Source: Sulfuricurvum sp. (lineage in GTDB: Bacteria; Campylobacterota; Campylobacteria; Campylobacterales; Sulfurimonadaceae). From it: a stretch of 64,000 bases of DNA. The stretch is from contig JAGXFL010000004.1 of NCBI GenBank assembly GCA_024637295.1, forward strand, positions 1 through 64,000, in the 5' to 3' direction. The notes under the pieces are model-generated. The model worked only from the letters and a program-made list of their open reading frames with translations, was not told where the DNA came from and did no database searches. The position numbers and the translations under genes were made by a program. The stretch's first letter is position 1. Each line of letters opens with the position of its first letter. Shown piece after piece: positions 33,803-44,235 of this stretch.

Positions 33803-35005
33803 ATGTTTTCAAAAATTAAACAAAGTAAAAAAGAGATTTGGATCGTTTTTTTTGCGTTTTTTATACTGATTGTCTTTTCGATAGGCTCACGCCTTTATGC
33901 ACTTAATCAGATCAAATATATCAATAATATTACCACCGTTATTACACAACATCCTCTTCAAGTTTCCAATGCCGCGTTGAATCTTCAAATCCAAATCTAT
34001 CAATTCAGAGAAGATATTATGCAGATTGTCTTTTTCCCGGATAAAAGAGAATTGGCTCGGCATTTAGATAATATTCATTTACATGAGGAAGAAGCAAAAA
34101 AGAATTTAGAACTGATCAAACATCAGATATTGGGAGATCAAGGTAAAGCACTCGTATATGAAACGGAAATATTATTTAATGAGAGAAAAGTGGTACGCGA
34201 GCAAGTAATACAGTATGTTCTAAATGATGATATGCATGAAGCGCAAAAACTGTTTAAATTTAATGAGTCATCCTATAAAGAATTGAATGATATAACTACA
34301 AAACTTTATCAATATTCACGAAATAAAGCAACTTATTTTCAAAAACAAGCTGATGATCTATATGCGAATTTTGAACAAAAGAATCAGGTTATATTGATCG
34401 GTCTTGTAACTGTTTTTGTACTACTCATGTATTACGTTATACATCGTATCTCTAAATATATTTATGCCAATGAAGAGCTGACTGAAAGTCTTAAAGAAAA
34501 ATCAGATGAGCTGGAGCGTATTGCCACAATCGATAAACTCACGGGTGTCTATAATCGTCACAAGTTTGAAGATATATTGATACTAGAGATGGAACGATCA
34601 CGACGATTTTCACAACCGCTATCGTTGATTTTGATCGATATTGATCATTTTAAAATCGTTAATGACACATATGGGCATGATGTAGGGGATGAGGTGCTTA
34701 AATATTTGGTCAAGATTGTTCAAGATACTATTCGACAAATCGATGTTTTTGCACGCTGGGGTGGAGAAGAATTTCTTATTTTAAGTCCGAGTACCGATTT
34801 GGAAAATGTCCAACTCTTGGCAGAAAAATTACGTTTTTCAGTTGAGCATGCTGATTTTCCAAAAGTCTCCCATGTTACGATCAGTCAAGGTGTCGCAATG
34901 TTTGAGGAAAAGGATACTTTTAACGATGTTTTCAAGCGTGTGGACAAAGGTCTTTATTGGGCAAAAAAACATGGACGTAATCAAGTAGGTGTTATAACAA
35001 GCTAA
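33803..35005 (+). CDS. membrane-bound diguanylate cyclase
   Basis: A 400-residue GGDEF protein making cyclic di-GMP from two GTP. TM1 (about 9-32) and TM2 (about 195-215) flank a helical periplasmic domain resembling a four-helix-bundle sensor. The GGDEF domain (about 235-400) keeps the substrate-binding LTGVYNRHKFE, metal-binding DIDHFKIVNDTYGHDVGD and active-site RWGGEEF. An inhibitory I-site RxxD (RQID) lies five residues before GGEEF, so product feedback is expected. Start taken as the ATG at 33803; a TTG four codons upstream is also open and neither has a strong Shine-Dalgarno. It follows DJ-1 after an 88-nt gap without a clear terminator. Confidence 0.88.
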   Translation: MFSKIKQSKKEIWIVFFAFFILIVFSIGSRLYALNQIKYINNITTVITQHPLQVSNAALNLQIQIYQFREDIMQIVFFPDKRELARHLDNIHLHEEEAKKNLELIKHQILGDQGKALVYETEILFNERKVVREQVIQYVLNDDMHEAQKLFKFNESSYKELNDITTKLYQYSRNKATYFQKQADDLYANFEQKNQVILIGLVTVFVLLMYYVIHRISKYIYANEELTESLKEKSDELERIATIDKLTGVYNRHKFEDILILEMERSRRFSQPLSLILIDIDHFKIVNDTYGHDVGDEVLKYLVKIVQDTIRQIDVFARWGGEEFLILSPSTDLENVQLLAEKLRFSVEHADFPKVSHVTISQGVAMFEEKDTFNDVFKRVDKGLYWAKKHGRNQVGVITS

Positions 35006-35051
35006 AGGATTCTTGGAGTAAGATAGATCAATTTATTTTGGGAGTATACCT

Positions 35052-36326
35052 GTGACGAACGATAATGCAATCAATGAAGAAGCCCTCAACTATCATGAGT
35101 TCCCACAACCGGGAAAAATAGCAACCCAAATCACCAAATCTTTTTCATCCCAACACGATTTGAGCATGGCCTACACTCCGGGTGTCGCAGCTCCGTGTCT
35201 AGCAATCCAATCCAATCCTCTCGATGCTTACCGTTATACGTCCAAAGGCAATTTGGTGGCGGTTATCTCTAATGGAACCGCTGTTTTAGGTCTGGGAAAT
35301 TTGGGTGCATTGGCATCTAAGCCTGTTATGGAAGGCAAAGCAATCCTCTTTAAAAAATTCAGCGGTTTGGACTCATACGATATCGAGGTGGATGCGACGG
35401 ATATTGATCTTTTTTGCGATACGGTTGCCGCGATTGCACCGACCTTTGGGGGAATTAATCTCGAAGACATCAAAGCGCCTGAGTGTTTTGAGATTGAACG
35501 CAGACTCATCGAGAGATTGGATATCCCCGTGATGCACGACGATCAGCACGGTACGGCTGTGATCTCATCGGCTGCTATTATGAACGGCTGTCAAATCACT
35601 GGCAGATCGTTGGAGAATATTAAAATTGTGATTGTCGGAGCGGGAGCTGCGGCGATTAGCTGTGGACGAATTTATCGATTTATGGGAGCGCGTGAGATTT
35701 ATATGTGCGACTCAAAAGGGCTGATTCATGCAGGGCGCAATGATATTAATGCTCAGAAGCAAGAGTTTGCGGCACGTGAGGGGATGACGATGGAGATGGC
35801 ATTTGAAAATGCAGATGTCGTAGTAGGGCTTTCAAAGCCGGGGAGTTTTACCATTGAGCATATTATGCGTATGGCTTCTAATCCCATCATTTTTACCCTC
35901 GCCAATCCGACTCCCGAACTTTTTCCCCAAGATGTTAAAGAGGCTCGTCCTGATGCTATCATTGCGACAGGGCGCAGTGATTTTCCTAATCAAGTGAACA
36001 ATGTGTTGGGCTTTCCGTTTATTTTTCGCGGAGCGATGGACGTGCGTGCCAAAACGATCAACATGGAGATGAAAGTAGCCGCCTCTATGGCATTGGCCGC
36101 ATTGGCACGTGCCGAAGTCCCTGAATATCTCAATGAGCTATACGGTACAAAGCTGGTATTTGGAAAAGAGTACATTATCCCTAAACCTTTTGATAAGCGT
36201 TTGATTGTCGAAGTTTCCAGCAGTGTGGCCCAAGCGGCGGTCAAAAGCGGCGTAGCACGTATTGAGTCATTTGACTTGGAAAATTACAAGGGTGAATTAG
36301 CACAGCGATTAAATAATGACGAATAA
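35052..36326 (+). CDS. maeB: malic enzyme (NAD(P)-dependent)
   Basis: Oxidative decarboxylation of malate to pyruvate, linking the TCA cycle to gluconeogenesis. The 424-residue form lacks the C-terminal phosphotransacetylase-like domain of long MaeB proteins. The catalytic domain contains the tyrosine motif [12 protein letters not shown] and the lysine-containing [20 protein letters not shown], the metal-site [25 protein letters not shown], and a Rossmann [16 protein letters not shown] start with GGGAG eight bases upstream. Confidence 0.92.
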   Translation: MTNDNAINEEALNYHEFPQPGKIATQITKSFSSQHDLSMAYTPGVAAPCLAIQSNPLDAYRYTSKGNLVAVISNGTAVLGLGNLGALASKPVMEGKAILFKKFSGLDSYDIEVDATDIDLFCDTVAAIAPTFGGINLEDIKAPECFEIERRLIERLDIPVMHDDQHGTAVISSAAIMNGCQITGRSLENIKIVIVGAGAAAISCGRIYRFMGAREIYMCDSKGLIHAGRNDINAQKQEFAAREGMTMEMAFENADVVVGLSKPGSFTIEHIMRMASNPIIFTLANPTPELFPQDVKEARPDAIIATGRSDFPNQVNNVLGFPFIFRGAMDVRAKTINMEMKVAASMALAALARAEVPEYLNELYGTKLVFGKEYIIPKPFDKRLIVEVSSSVAQAAVKSGVARIESFDLENYKGELAQRLNNDE

Positions 36327-36335
36327 ATAAGTTTT

Positions 36336-36341
36336 TATAAT
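36336..36341 (+). promoter_or_regulatory. -10 box of the YeeE-type gene
   Basis: TATAAT 48 nt before the ATG; AGAGGA is the ribosome-binding site. Confidence 0.45.
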
Positions 36342-36389
36342 ATTTTTACACTTCTCCTCTATACTTGCAAAAAAAGAGGATGGTAGACA

Positions 36390-37454
36390 ATGTCTTACTT
36401 AGAATCATTAGAAGCTTATGAAGTTGTCAATATTTTTGCTTTTATGATAGGGCTAACGTATGGAATCGTAGCTCAAAAGACACAATTTTGTTTTAGCGGT
36501 TCTATCAAAGATTTTGTACTGACGAAGTCTACACGCAGAAGTGCTTCAGTTATCATGGCCATGATAACAGCCATCGTCTCCTCTCAATTTTTAGCACATC
36601 AGTATGGGGTAGATTTGGCTAAAAGTGTTTATCTGCAAACAGATCTCAATTATTTTTCGATTCTCTTGGGCGGGGGATTGTTTGGTATAGGGATGATGTT
36701 GGCTGATGGATGCAGTAGTCGACATTTGGTGAAATTTTCACAAGGTGATCTGTACTCGTTGGTAACCATTATTTTTATTGCCGTATTTGGATATATTACC
36801 GCAAAAGGGATATTGACAATCGGTCTTGAGCCGATTGTCAAAAACGAATGGTTACTGCGTGTATCGGGATGGATTCCTAATCAACCAGTACCACTTTATG
36901 TTGTAATTGCTCTGCTTTTGGTGGCATTGTGGAAAGTGGTTCCGAGTTTCAAAAACTTGCTAAGCTGTATGGATGGAGTGATCGTCGGATTGCTGATCGC
37001 AGGTGCATGGTATGTGACGGGAGTGTTGGGATTTGATGATTTTGAACCGCTTCCTCTTGAGGCATTGAGTTTTGTCTTTCCATCGGGTAAGACATTAGAG
37101 TATTTGATGTTTTTTAGCGGCAGTACCCTTTCCTTTAGTGTCAGTGTTATTTTTGGTATGGTAATAGGGGCCTTTGTGATGTCTTTTTTCAATAAAAAAT
37201 ACCGTTTTGGATGTGTTATATCGCAAAAAAGCAATAAATTAAAAAACGGTATTATCGGCGGTATGTTGATGGGTATTGGTGGAATACTGGCAATGGGATG
37301 TACTGTAGGGCAAGGACTTAGCGGAATTTCAACATTAGCGTTTGGTTCTTTATTGGCAATCACATCTATAATGGTCTCAGCGTATTTTACGGCTAAGTTT
37401 ATGGATAAGAGGGATGCTTTGCCTAACTGTTTTAATTTTGATTGGAGGATATAA
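36390..37454 (+). CDS. YeeE/YedE-type sulfur-compound transporter
   Basis: A 354-residue inner-membrane protein with about nine to ten hydrophobic helices. Each half carries a conserved cysteine motif: QFCFSGSIKD near residue 34, MLADGCSSRH near 108, FGCVIS near 274 and AMGCTVGQG near 303. In the characterised relative TsuA (YeeE), such cysteines pass thiosulfate through the membrane. No TusA-like partner gene lies beside it. Uptake of thiosulfate or a related sulfur anion is likely and suits a sulfur-oxidising lineage, but the substrate is inferred. Confidence 0.82.
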   Translation: MSYLESLEAYEVVNIFAFMIGLTYGIVAQKTQFCFSGSIKDFVLTKSTRRSASVIMAMITAIVSSQFLAHQYGVDLAKSVYLQTDLNYFSILLGGGLFGIGMMLADGCSSRHLVKFSQGDLYSLVTIIFIAVFGYITAKGILTIGLEPIVKNEWLLRVSGWIPNQPVPLYVVIALLLVALWKVVPSFKNLLSCMDGVIVGLLIAGAWYVTGVLGFDDFEPLPLEALSFVFPSGKTLEYLMFFSGSTLSFSVSVIFGMVIGAFVMSFFNKKYRFGCVISQKSNKLKNGIIGGMLMGIGGILAMGCTVGQGLSGISTLAFGSLLAITSIMVSAYFTAKFMDKRDALPNCFNFDWRI

Positions 37455-37507
37455 CGTCTTTATGCGCTTAAGAATATTTGCTTATAAAGTACTAGGTTAA
37501 ATTTCGC

Positions 37508-37513
37508 TATAAT
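37508..37513 (+). promoter_or_regulatory. -10 box of the rhlE-type helicase gene
   Basis: TATAAT 107 nt before the ATG, predicting a leader of about 100 nt containing a small hairpin (ACGGA/TCCGT). Long leaders are common on cold-regulated helicase genes; regulation here is not shown. Confidence 0.5.
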
Positions 37514-37620
37514 ACGGCTATCAAAACGGAAAAATCCGTAAGCCGCTCAATATCTGCACATTTGGTTTTCACTTCCTCTGCATTGTTTGTCTGCTTGAAC
37601 CATCCAAAGGAATATTACTA

Positions 37621-38949
37621 ATGTTATTTACAGATCTAAAACTTTCAGAGCCGATTTTAAAAGCGATCACGGATCAAGGCTATACTACTCCATCACCCGT
37701 CCAGGCGCAAGCTATTCCATTTATTCTAGAGGGTCGCGACATGCTCGCAGGCGCTCAAACGGGTACGGGAAAAACCGCAGGGTTTACGTTGCCGATGTTG
37801 GAGATACTAACACGTACCAAAAACGTCAAAGGTCCTCGCAATATCCGCGTTCTTATTTTGACACCGACACGGGAGCTTGCGGCGCAAGTGGGTGAGAGTG
37901 TTAAAACCTATGGTAAATATTTACCGTATAAAAGTGCGGTTGTCTTTGGAGGGGTTGGAATACAGCCTCAAATTACTACTTTACGTAACGGTGTTGATAT
38001 CTTGATCGCCACTCCGGGAAGATTACTCGACCATATGTCACAGGGGACAGTGGATTTACGCCATGTAGAGATGTTGATTCTCGATGAAGCGGATCGTATG
38101 CTGGACATGGGTTTTATCAAAGACATTCGCCGTGTTATCTCAATCTTGCCTCAAAAACGACAAAATCTTCTTTTCTCAGCGACCTATTCGGATGAGATCA
38201 AGACGTTGTGTGAGTCAATTTTACGCAATCCTGCGATTGTCGAAGTAGCACGTCGTAATACCTCCAGCGAGCTTGTGACACAAAAGGTCATCTTGGTGGA
38301 CTGTGCCAAGAAAAGTGCCCTTTTCGGTCATTTGGTCAAAGAGAACAAATGGGAGCAAGTGTTGGTCTTCACTCGCACAAAGCACCAAGCCAACAAGCTC
38401 TCCGATTATCTTCAAAAAATCGGGGTCAGTGCTGCAGCGATCCATGGTAACAAAAGCCAAGCGGCACGTACCAAAGCGCTTGCTGATTTCAAAAATGGTT
38501 CGGTAAAGATTCTCGTGGCTACCGATATCGCAGCGCGTGGTTTGGATATCGATCAGCTTCCGCATGTTGTCAATCTAGAATTGCCAAACATCGCAGAAGA
38601 CTATGTTCACCGTATCGGGCGTACTGGACGTGCAGGTAATGAGGGTGAAGCGATTTCTCTCGTGTGTGTCGATGAGTATGATTACCTCAAAGGGATTGAA
38701 CGTCTGATCAATCGTAAGCTCGATCGTGAGGTTATTCCTGAATTTGAACCTGATCCATCCATCATGGCAATGCCGATTATGCAAGGACGTGGCGGCGGAG
38801 GCGGACGCGGAAATGGCGGTGGCGGTCAGTCACCAAGCGGTAAGCCACAAGGGCAAAAGCGCGACAGTTCAAGCCGCAGATCTGAAGGCAACCGTAGCGA
38901 AGGGCGTAGTAACAGCCAACGTCGCGAAGGCAGTGGTAGAGGCAGATAA
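37621..38949 (+). CDS. rhlE: DEAD-box RNA helicase (RhlE-like)
   Basis: Unwinds RNA in ribosome assembly or mRNA decay. The 442-residue product has the Q motif ([13 protein letters not shown]), Walker [21 protein letters not shown] ([14 protein letters not shown]), SAT and the C-terminal [10 protein letters not shown]. The tail from about 385 is rich in glycine, arginine and serine ([17 protein letters not shown]), an RNA-binding extension typical of RhlE-type proteins. AAAGGAA precedes the ATG. A DUF188 gene follows after 6 nt, suggesting co-transcription. Confidence 0.9.
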   Translation: MLFTDLKLSEPILKAITDQGYTTPSPVQAQAIPFILEGRDMLAGAQTGTGKTAGFTLPMLEILTRTKNVKGPRNIRVLILTPTRELAAQVGESVKTYGKYLPYKSAVVFGGVGIQPQITTLRNGVDILIATPGRLLDHMSQGTVDLRHVEMLILDEADRMLDMGFIKDIRRVISILPQKRQNLLFSATYSDEIKTLCESILRNPAIVEVARRNTSSELVTQKVILVDCAKKSALFGHLVKENKWEQVLVFTRTKHQANKLSDYLQKIGVSAAAIHGNKSQAARTKALADFKNGSVKILVATDIAARGLDIDQLPHVVNLELPNIAEDYVHRIGRTGRAGNEGEAISLVCVDEYDYLKGIERLINRKLDREVIPEFEPDPSIMAMPIMQGRGGGGGRGNGGGGQSPSGKPQGQKRDSSSRRSEGNRSEGRSNSQRREGSGRGR

Positions 38950-38955
38950 AGGGCA

Positions 38956-39405
38956 ATGAAAATTCTCGTCGATGCGGATGCGTTTCCCAACGCACTCAAA
39001 GAGATTCTAATGCGCGCGGTTCTCAAGCGCAAAATCACCACCATCTTCGTCGCCAATAAAAATATTTCCATTCCAAATGTCCCTTTTGTCTCTATGCAAG
39101 TCGTTGAACAAGGTCCTGATGTGGCCGATGATCGTATTACCGAACTTTGTGAACCGCAAGATCTGGTAATCACTGCCGATATCCCGCTTGCGGATCGTAT
39201 CGTCACAATCGGTGCTATTGGGCTAGACCCACGAGGGACGATCTATGATGAGAACAACATCAAGCATCTCCTTGCTATGCGCAACTTGATGGAAGAGTTA
39301 CGCAACTCGGGAGAAATCACGGGAGGACCTGCTGCCATTGGAGCCAAAACCGTTCGAGAATTTGCGGACGGGCTTAATAAAATATTATCGAAATGTAAAC
39401 TTTAA
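38956..39405 (+). CDS. YaiI/YqxD family DUF188 protein
   Basis: A 149-residue protein of the widely conserved YaiI/YqxD family with a PIN-like fold. The N-terminal ILVDADAFPN and the acidic DVADDRITELCEPQDLVITADIPLADR match the family; GGPAAIGAKTVREFADGLN is the usual C-terminal signature. The clustered aspartates suggest metal binding and possibly nuclease activity, but none is established to my knowledge. It lies 6 nt after the helicase gene. Confidence 0.88.
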   Translation: MKILVDADAFPNALKEILMRAVLKRKITTIFVANKNISIPNVPFVSMQVVEQGPDVADDRITELCEPQDLVITADIPLADRIVTIGAIGLDPRGTIYDENNIKHLLAMRNLMEELRNSGEITGGPAAIGAKTVREFADGLNKILSKCKL

Positions 39406-39430
39406 AAGCTCCCCTTTACCCTCTAAACAC

Positions 39431-39436
39431 TATAAT
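39431..39436 (+). promoter_or_regulatory. -10 box of dnaE
   Basis: TATAAT 27 nt before the dnaE ATG; CCAAGG serves as ribosome-binding site. Confidence 0.55.
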
Positions 39437-39463
39437 CTTTTCATATTTTTCCAAGGTTTTTGA

Positions 39464-42400
39464 ATGAGCATCCCTCCGTTTACCCATCTGCATCTGCATA
39501 CCGAATACTCCCTCCTTGACGGTGCCAATAAAATCTCGGCATTGGCGGCGCGGGTCAAAGAGTTGGGTATGACGTCGGTAGCGATGAGCGATCACGGGAA
39601 CATGTTCGGAGCGATCGATTTTTATCATCAGATGCGCGATGCGGGAATCAAACCCATCATCGGGATGGAAGCGTACATCCACAACGGTGAGGAACTAGGA
39701 GATAAAAGTATCAAACAGCGTTTTCACGTTTGTTTGTTTGCCAAAAACGAAGTCGGGTATAAAAACCTGATGTATCTCTCTTCGCAAGCCTACATCAACG
39801 GCTTTTATTACTTCCCCCGTATCAATAAACAGCTTCTTCGTGAGAACAGCGAGGGGATTATCTGCACCTCGGCATGTTTACAGGGTGAAGTGAACTGGCA
39901 TCTCAATCTCAACAGTGAGCGTAATGTCAAAAACGGGGCTTTAGGGTACGATGAAGCTAAACGTATCGCATTGGAGTATAAAGATATCTTTGGGGATGAT
40001 TTTTACCTCGAGATTATGCGTCACGGGATTGCCGATCAACTTTTCATCGATGAGCAGGTGATTCGTATCTCCCAAGAGGCAGGGATAAAACTTGTCGCTA
40101 CTAATGATACCCACTATACATTCCCAGGTGATGCACAATATCACGAAGCGTTTATGTGTATCGGGATGAATAAACTCTATGACGATCCCAAACGGATGCG
40201 TCACTCGGTTCATGAATTTTACGTTAAATCGCCTGAGCAGATGGCGCTATTGTTTGCCGATATCCCCGAAGCACTCTACCATACGCAGGAGATCGTCGAT
40301 AAGTGCCAGCTGGAACTCAATCTGGGCAATCCTACCCCTCCCAATTTTAAATTTACGACCGAATATGCCCTCGAAGAGGGACTGGTTATCGAAGAAGACT
40401 CTGAGTATTTTATCCACCGTTGCCGCGTAGGTTTGGAAGAGCGTCTAAAACACGTTCCAAAAGAGCGTTATCAAGAGTACCGTGATCGCCTCGAATTCGA
40501 AATAGGGGTTATCAATCAGATGAAGTTCCCGGGCTACATGCTCATCGTTTGGGATTTCGTTCGTGAAGCCAAACGTATGGGGATCGCTGTAGGTCCTGGT
40601 CGTGGTTCGGCGGCGGGAAGTCTGGTCGCGTACAGTTTGGAAATCACCGACATCGATCCGATGAAATACGATTTGCTCTTTGAGCGTTTTCTCAATCCTG
40701 AGCGTGTGTCAATGCCCGATATCGATATGGACTTCATGCAAGCACGCCGTGGTGAAATCATCGACTATGTGGTACGCAAATACGGACGTGAACAAGTAGC
40801 GCAGATCATCACCTTTGGTTCGCTGTTGGCCAAAGGGGTTATTCGTGACGTCGCGCGTGTTCTCGATATGCCGCTCTCCCAAGCGGACATCATGGCAAAA
40901 CTCATCCCTGACGAATTGGGCATTACCCTCAACGGTAAAACCAAAGGGGGAAAAACCGAAGATGGTGCTTACCAAAAAGAACCGAAGATTCGAGAGCTCA
41001 TCGAGGGTGATGCGTCTGCGATGCGCGTTTGGGAATTTGCCAAAAAACTTGAGGGTCTAAAGCGTAATGCGGGGATGCACGCGGCGGGGGTTGTTATCTC
41101 CAATGAGCCGTTATGGAAGAAGACACCGATCTATAAGCCCTCAGGTGAGGAGACGTTTGTCACCCAGTATTCTCTGAACTATCTTGAAGATGTCGATTTG
41201 ATCAAATTCGACTTCTTAGGACTCAAAACTCTCGACGTCATCGACAGCGCCATCAAGCTGATCAAAAACCGATACGAAAAAGAGGTCGATTGGCACACCA
41301 TCGATGAAAACGATCCCGAAGTGTACAAGGTGATCCAAAGCGGTGATACGATCGGTATGTTCCAGATCGAGAGTTCGGGTATGCAAGACCTCAATAAACG
41401 GCTTAAACCCAGTTCCTTTGAGGACTTGATCGCGGTCTTGGCACTGTATCGTCCGGGACCGATGGAATCCGGGATGCTGGATGATTTTATCGAGCGTAAA
41501 CACGGACGTCAGGCGATCACCTATACGTTCCCTGCGATGGAAGCGATTCTCAAACCCACCTACGGTGTCATCGTCTATCAAGAGCAAGTCATGCAGATCG
41601 TTCAGACTATCGGTGGATTCAGTCTGGGGTACTCGGACATTATTCGTCGTGCAATGGGTAAGAAAAAAGACCTCTCGGCCTACAACGATGAGTTCAGCCA
41701 AGGGGCAGCAAAACAAAGCTTGGATTACAAAAAAGCCTCCGAACTCTTTGACCTGATTGAGAAATTTGCGGGATACGGGTTTAACAAATCCCATTCCGCA
41801 GCCTACGCGATGATCACGTTTCAGACGGCATGGCTCAAAACGTATTATCCGCAAGAGTTTATGGCGGCATTGCTAACGAGTGAAAAAGACAATACCGACA
41901 AAGTGGTCAAATACATCGATGAAGCCAAACGGATGAAAATCTTTTTGGGAGCGCCCGACATCAACCACTCACAGCTCGAATTCTCAGCCATCAACAAAGA
42001 TGGTCAAGATCAGATTCTTTTTGGTCTAGGGGCGATCAAGGGTGTTGGCGAAGCGGCAGTCGAATCAATTCTCGAAGCCAGAGTTGAGGGTGAATTCAAA
42101 GACATACAAGATTTCATCAACCGCATTGAGCCACAAAAAGTAAACAAGCGGGTGATCGAGTGCATCATCAAAGCAGGGGGCTTGGACAGTTTCGGTTATT
42201 CACGCCGTGCGCTCTTGGAGCAAGTAGAGATGATGGTGGAGACCGCTAAAAAAAGTTCCACTCTGCAAAAAGATGCGCAATTCAGCCTCTTTGGGGATGA
42301 TGATGAGGTCATGACGGTTGAGCTAACCCTCAAAAACTATGAGGAATACGATCTCAAAGCGCTTTTGGAATTTGAAAAAGAGACCTTGGGCTTTTACGTC

Positions 42401-42988
42401 TCAGGTCACCCCCTCGATAACTTCCGAGAAGCCATTGACAGTATCAACTACACCCTCTCATCTGAATTGGAAAACATCGCGGATGGTTCGAGTGCGATTT
42501 TCATCGGTAAAGTCGAAGAGATCAAAGTCAAGATGTCGAAAAAAGGGTCACAGTTTGGCCTCGTGAGTCTCATGGACTTTCACGGCAATATCGAGATGAT
42601 GCTCTTTACGGATAAACTCGAACAGCTCGAAAAAATGGATCAGGACGAACCCATCGCGTTCAAGGTAAAAGTGACCCACACTGAGATGTTCACCCGTATC
42701 AGTGTGACGAAGATCATGACTCTCTCTGAAGCCAAAAAAGAGGCGAAAAAGGTCGAAACGAAGATCGTCGAAGCACCGCAAGAGCCCTTGGTGCTACGTA
42801 TTCGCCTCAGCGATAACCTTGAACCGTTAGAAAAACTTTATACACTGATTCGCCGTAATCCTGGACGTCGCGCGATCAAACTCATCATCGTATCAAAACT
42901 CGCTGATGTTGTTATCGATTCAGCGATACGGGTCGATAACAAGGTACTTGAAGAGTTAAGTGCTTTAGAAGATGTTGATGTACTCTAG
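39464..42988 (+). CDS. dnaE: DNA polymerase III alpha subunit
   Basis: The replicative polymerase subunit. The 1,174-residue length and domain order are normal: N-terminal PHP domain (HLHLHTEYSLLDGANKI, SDHGNMFG; about 1-280), palm with the catalytic aspartates in MPDIDMDFMQ (about 415-425), preceded by GPGRGSAAGSLVAYSL, then fingers (MGKKKDLSAYNDEF), a helix-hairpin-helix region (about 845-890), an OB fold (about 1000-1080) and a tau-binding tail. Several metal-binding residues of the PHP domain are kept, so it may be active, but proofreading normally comes from DnaQ. It is followed after 8 nt by an aminopeptidase gene. Confidence 0.97.
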   Translation: MSIPPFTHLHLHTEYSLLDGANKISALAARVKELGMTSVAMSDHGNMFGAIDFYHQMRDAGIKPIIGMEAYIHNGEELGDKSIKQRFHVCLFAKNEVGYKNLMYLSSQAYINGFYYFPRINKQLLRENSEGIICTSACLQGEVNWHLNLNSERNVKNGALGYDEAKRIALEYKDIFGDDFYLEIMRHGIADQLFIDEQVIRISQEAGIKLVATNDTHYTFPGDAQYHEAFMCIGMNKLYDDPKRMRHSVHEFYVKSPEQMALLFADIPEALYHTQEIVDKCQLELNLGNPTPPNFKFTTEYALEEGLVIEEDSEYFIHRCRVGLEERLKHVPKERYQEYRDRLEFEIGVINQMKFPGYMLIVWDFVREAKRMGIAVGPGRGSAAGSLVAYSLEITDIDPMKYDLLFERFLNPERVSMPDIDMDFMQARRGEIIDYVVRKYGREQVAQIITFGSLLAKGVIRDVARVLDMPLSQADIMAKLIPDELGITLNGKTKGGKTEDGAYQKEPKIRELIEGDASAMRVWEFAKKLEGLKRNAGMHAAGVVISNEPLWKKTPIYKPSGEETFVTQYSLNYLEDVDLIKFDFLGLKTLDVIDSAIKLIKNRYEKEVDWHTIDENDPEVYKVIQSGDTIGMFQIESSGMQDLNKRLKPSSFEDLIAVLALYRPGPMESGMLDDFIERKHGRQAITYTFPAMEAILKPTYGVIVYQEQVMQIVQTIGGFSLGYSDIIRRAMGKKKDLSAYNDEFSQGAAKQSLDYKKASELFDLIEKFAGYGFNKSHSAAYAMITFQTAWLKTYYPQEFMAALLTSEKDNTDKVVKYIDEAKRMKIFLGAPDINHSQLEFSAINKDGQDQILFGLGAIKGVGEAAVESILEARVEGEFKDIQDFINRIEPQKVNKRVIECIIKAGGLDSFGYSRRALLEQVEMMVETAKKSSTLQKDAQFSLFGDDDEVMTVELTLKNYEEYDLKALLEFEKETLGFYVSGHPLDNFREAIDSINYTLSSELENIADGSSAIFIGKVEEIKVKMSKKGSQFGLVSLMDFHGNIEMMLFTDKLEQLEKMDQDEPIAFKVKVTHTEMFTRISVTKIMTLSEAKKEAKKVETKIVEAPQEPLVLRIRLSDNLEPLEKLYTLIRRNPGRRAIKLIIVSKLADVVIDSAIRVDNKVLEELSALEDVDVL

Positions 42989-42996
42989 GAGAAATA

Positions 42997-44235
42997 ATGC
43001 GTGAATTTAACGAAAAACTAATCCAATTTATTGATGCTTCCCCGACACCGTTTCATGCCGTGGCACAAATGGCAAGTGAACTTGAAGCCGCAGGGTATGT
43101 CAAGCTCGATGAGTGTATGAAATGGTCATTGCAAGAGGGGTTATCGTACTACGTTACGCGTAATGACTCTTCTATCGTGGCATTTACCTATCCACCATCG
43201 TTGGACAGAGGGTACACGATAGTTGGGGCGCATACCGATTCTCCTCATCTGCGTCTAAAGCCCAATCCGGTGACCAAGAGTGCCGGAGTGATCCGTTTTG
43301 GTGTAGAACCGTACGGTGGGGTATTACTCAATTCATGGTTTGACCGTGATTTGAGTTTAGCGGGACGGATTGTCTATTTGGATGCAGTGGGTGAGCGCCG
43401 TGAGAAGCTCGTGGATATCAAACGCCCAATAGGGATTGTCTCCTCTTTGGCAATACATCTTGATCGTGAGGCAAATACGAACCGTTCCATCAATGCCCAA
43501 ACCGATATTGTCCCGATGATGGCGTGCGGTGAAGAGTTTGATTTCGAGTCGTGGATATTGGAAGAAGTGGGAGAGAGCAGCGGAAAACTGCTGGCGCATG
43601 AACTCAGTTTTTATGATGTACAGAAAGGGTCATTTTTGGGGATACATAACGAGTTCATCACCTCTGCACGTTTGGATAATCTATTGAGCTGTTATGTAGG
43701 ACTTCAAGCGCTGATGGATACCAAAGATCCGATGATGCTTGCGTGCATGGATCACGAAGAGGTGGGAAGTGATTCGCATGTAGGGGCAGGGGGAACATTT
43801 GTCGAAGACGTACTGCGCCGTATTGCAGGTGATGATTTCTCTACTCTTATGCGTCGTTCACTCATGGTATCGTGTGACAATGCCCACGCACAGCATCCTA
43901 ATTTTCCCTCAAAACACGAGAGTGAGCATGCTCCGTTGTTAAACAAAGGAGTTGCAATCAAGATCAACTCCAATCAGCGTTATGCGACTAGCTCACGGAC
44001 GATGGGACGGTTTGTTCAATGCGCTCAAAAAATTGGGGTTGCAACACAAACCTTTGTCACCCGCAGCGATATGGGTTGCGGATCGACCATCGGCCCCATC
44101 ACTGCAACGCGACTGGGTGTGGAAACAATCGATGTTGGTGTCCCGACATTGGCAATGCACTCGATTCGGGAGTTGGCAGGGACAGAAGATGCGTACGGTC
44201 TTTATCAAATTCTTCTCCATATCGGGGAAGTGTAA
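42997..44235 (+). CDS. apeB: M18 family aminopeptidase
   Basis: A 412-residue cytosolic zinc peptidase that removes N-terminal acidic or neutral residues. Metal ligands can be seen in VGAHTDSPHLRLKPNP (His/Asp), the Asp in TSARLDNLLS, DHEEVGSDSHVGAGG (Glu pair) and the final AMHSIRELAGTEDAY. Length and motif order match M18 (apeB type). AGGAG precedes the ATG. The stop overlaps the start of the histidine-kinase gene (TAATG). Confidence 0.9.
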   Translation: MREFNEKLIQFIDASPTPFHAVAQMASELEAAGYVKLDECMKWSLQEGLSYYVTRNDSSIVAFTYPPSLDRGYTIVGAHTDSPHLRLKPNPVTKSAGVIRFGVEPYGGVLLNSWFDRDLSLAGRIVYLDAVGERREKLVDIKRPIGIVSSLAIHLDREANTNRSINAQTDIVPMMACGEEFDFESWILEEVGESSGKLLAHELSFYDVQKGSFLGIHNEFITSARLDNLLSCYVGLQALMDTKDPMMLACMDHEEVGSDSHVGAGGTFVEDVLRRIAGDDFSTLMRRSLMVSCDNAHAQHPNFPSKHESEHAPLLNKGVAIKINSNQRYATSSRTMGRFVQCAQKIGVATQTFVTRSDMGCGSTIGPITATRLGVETIDVGVPTLAMHSIRELAGTEDAYGLYQILLHIGEV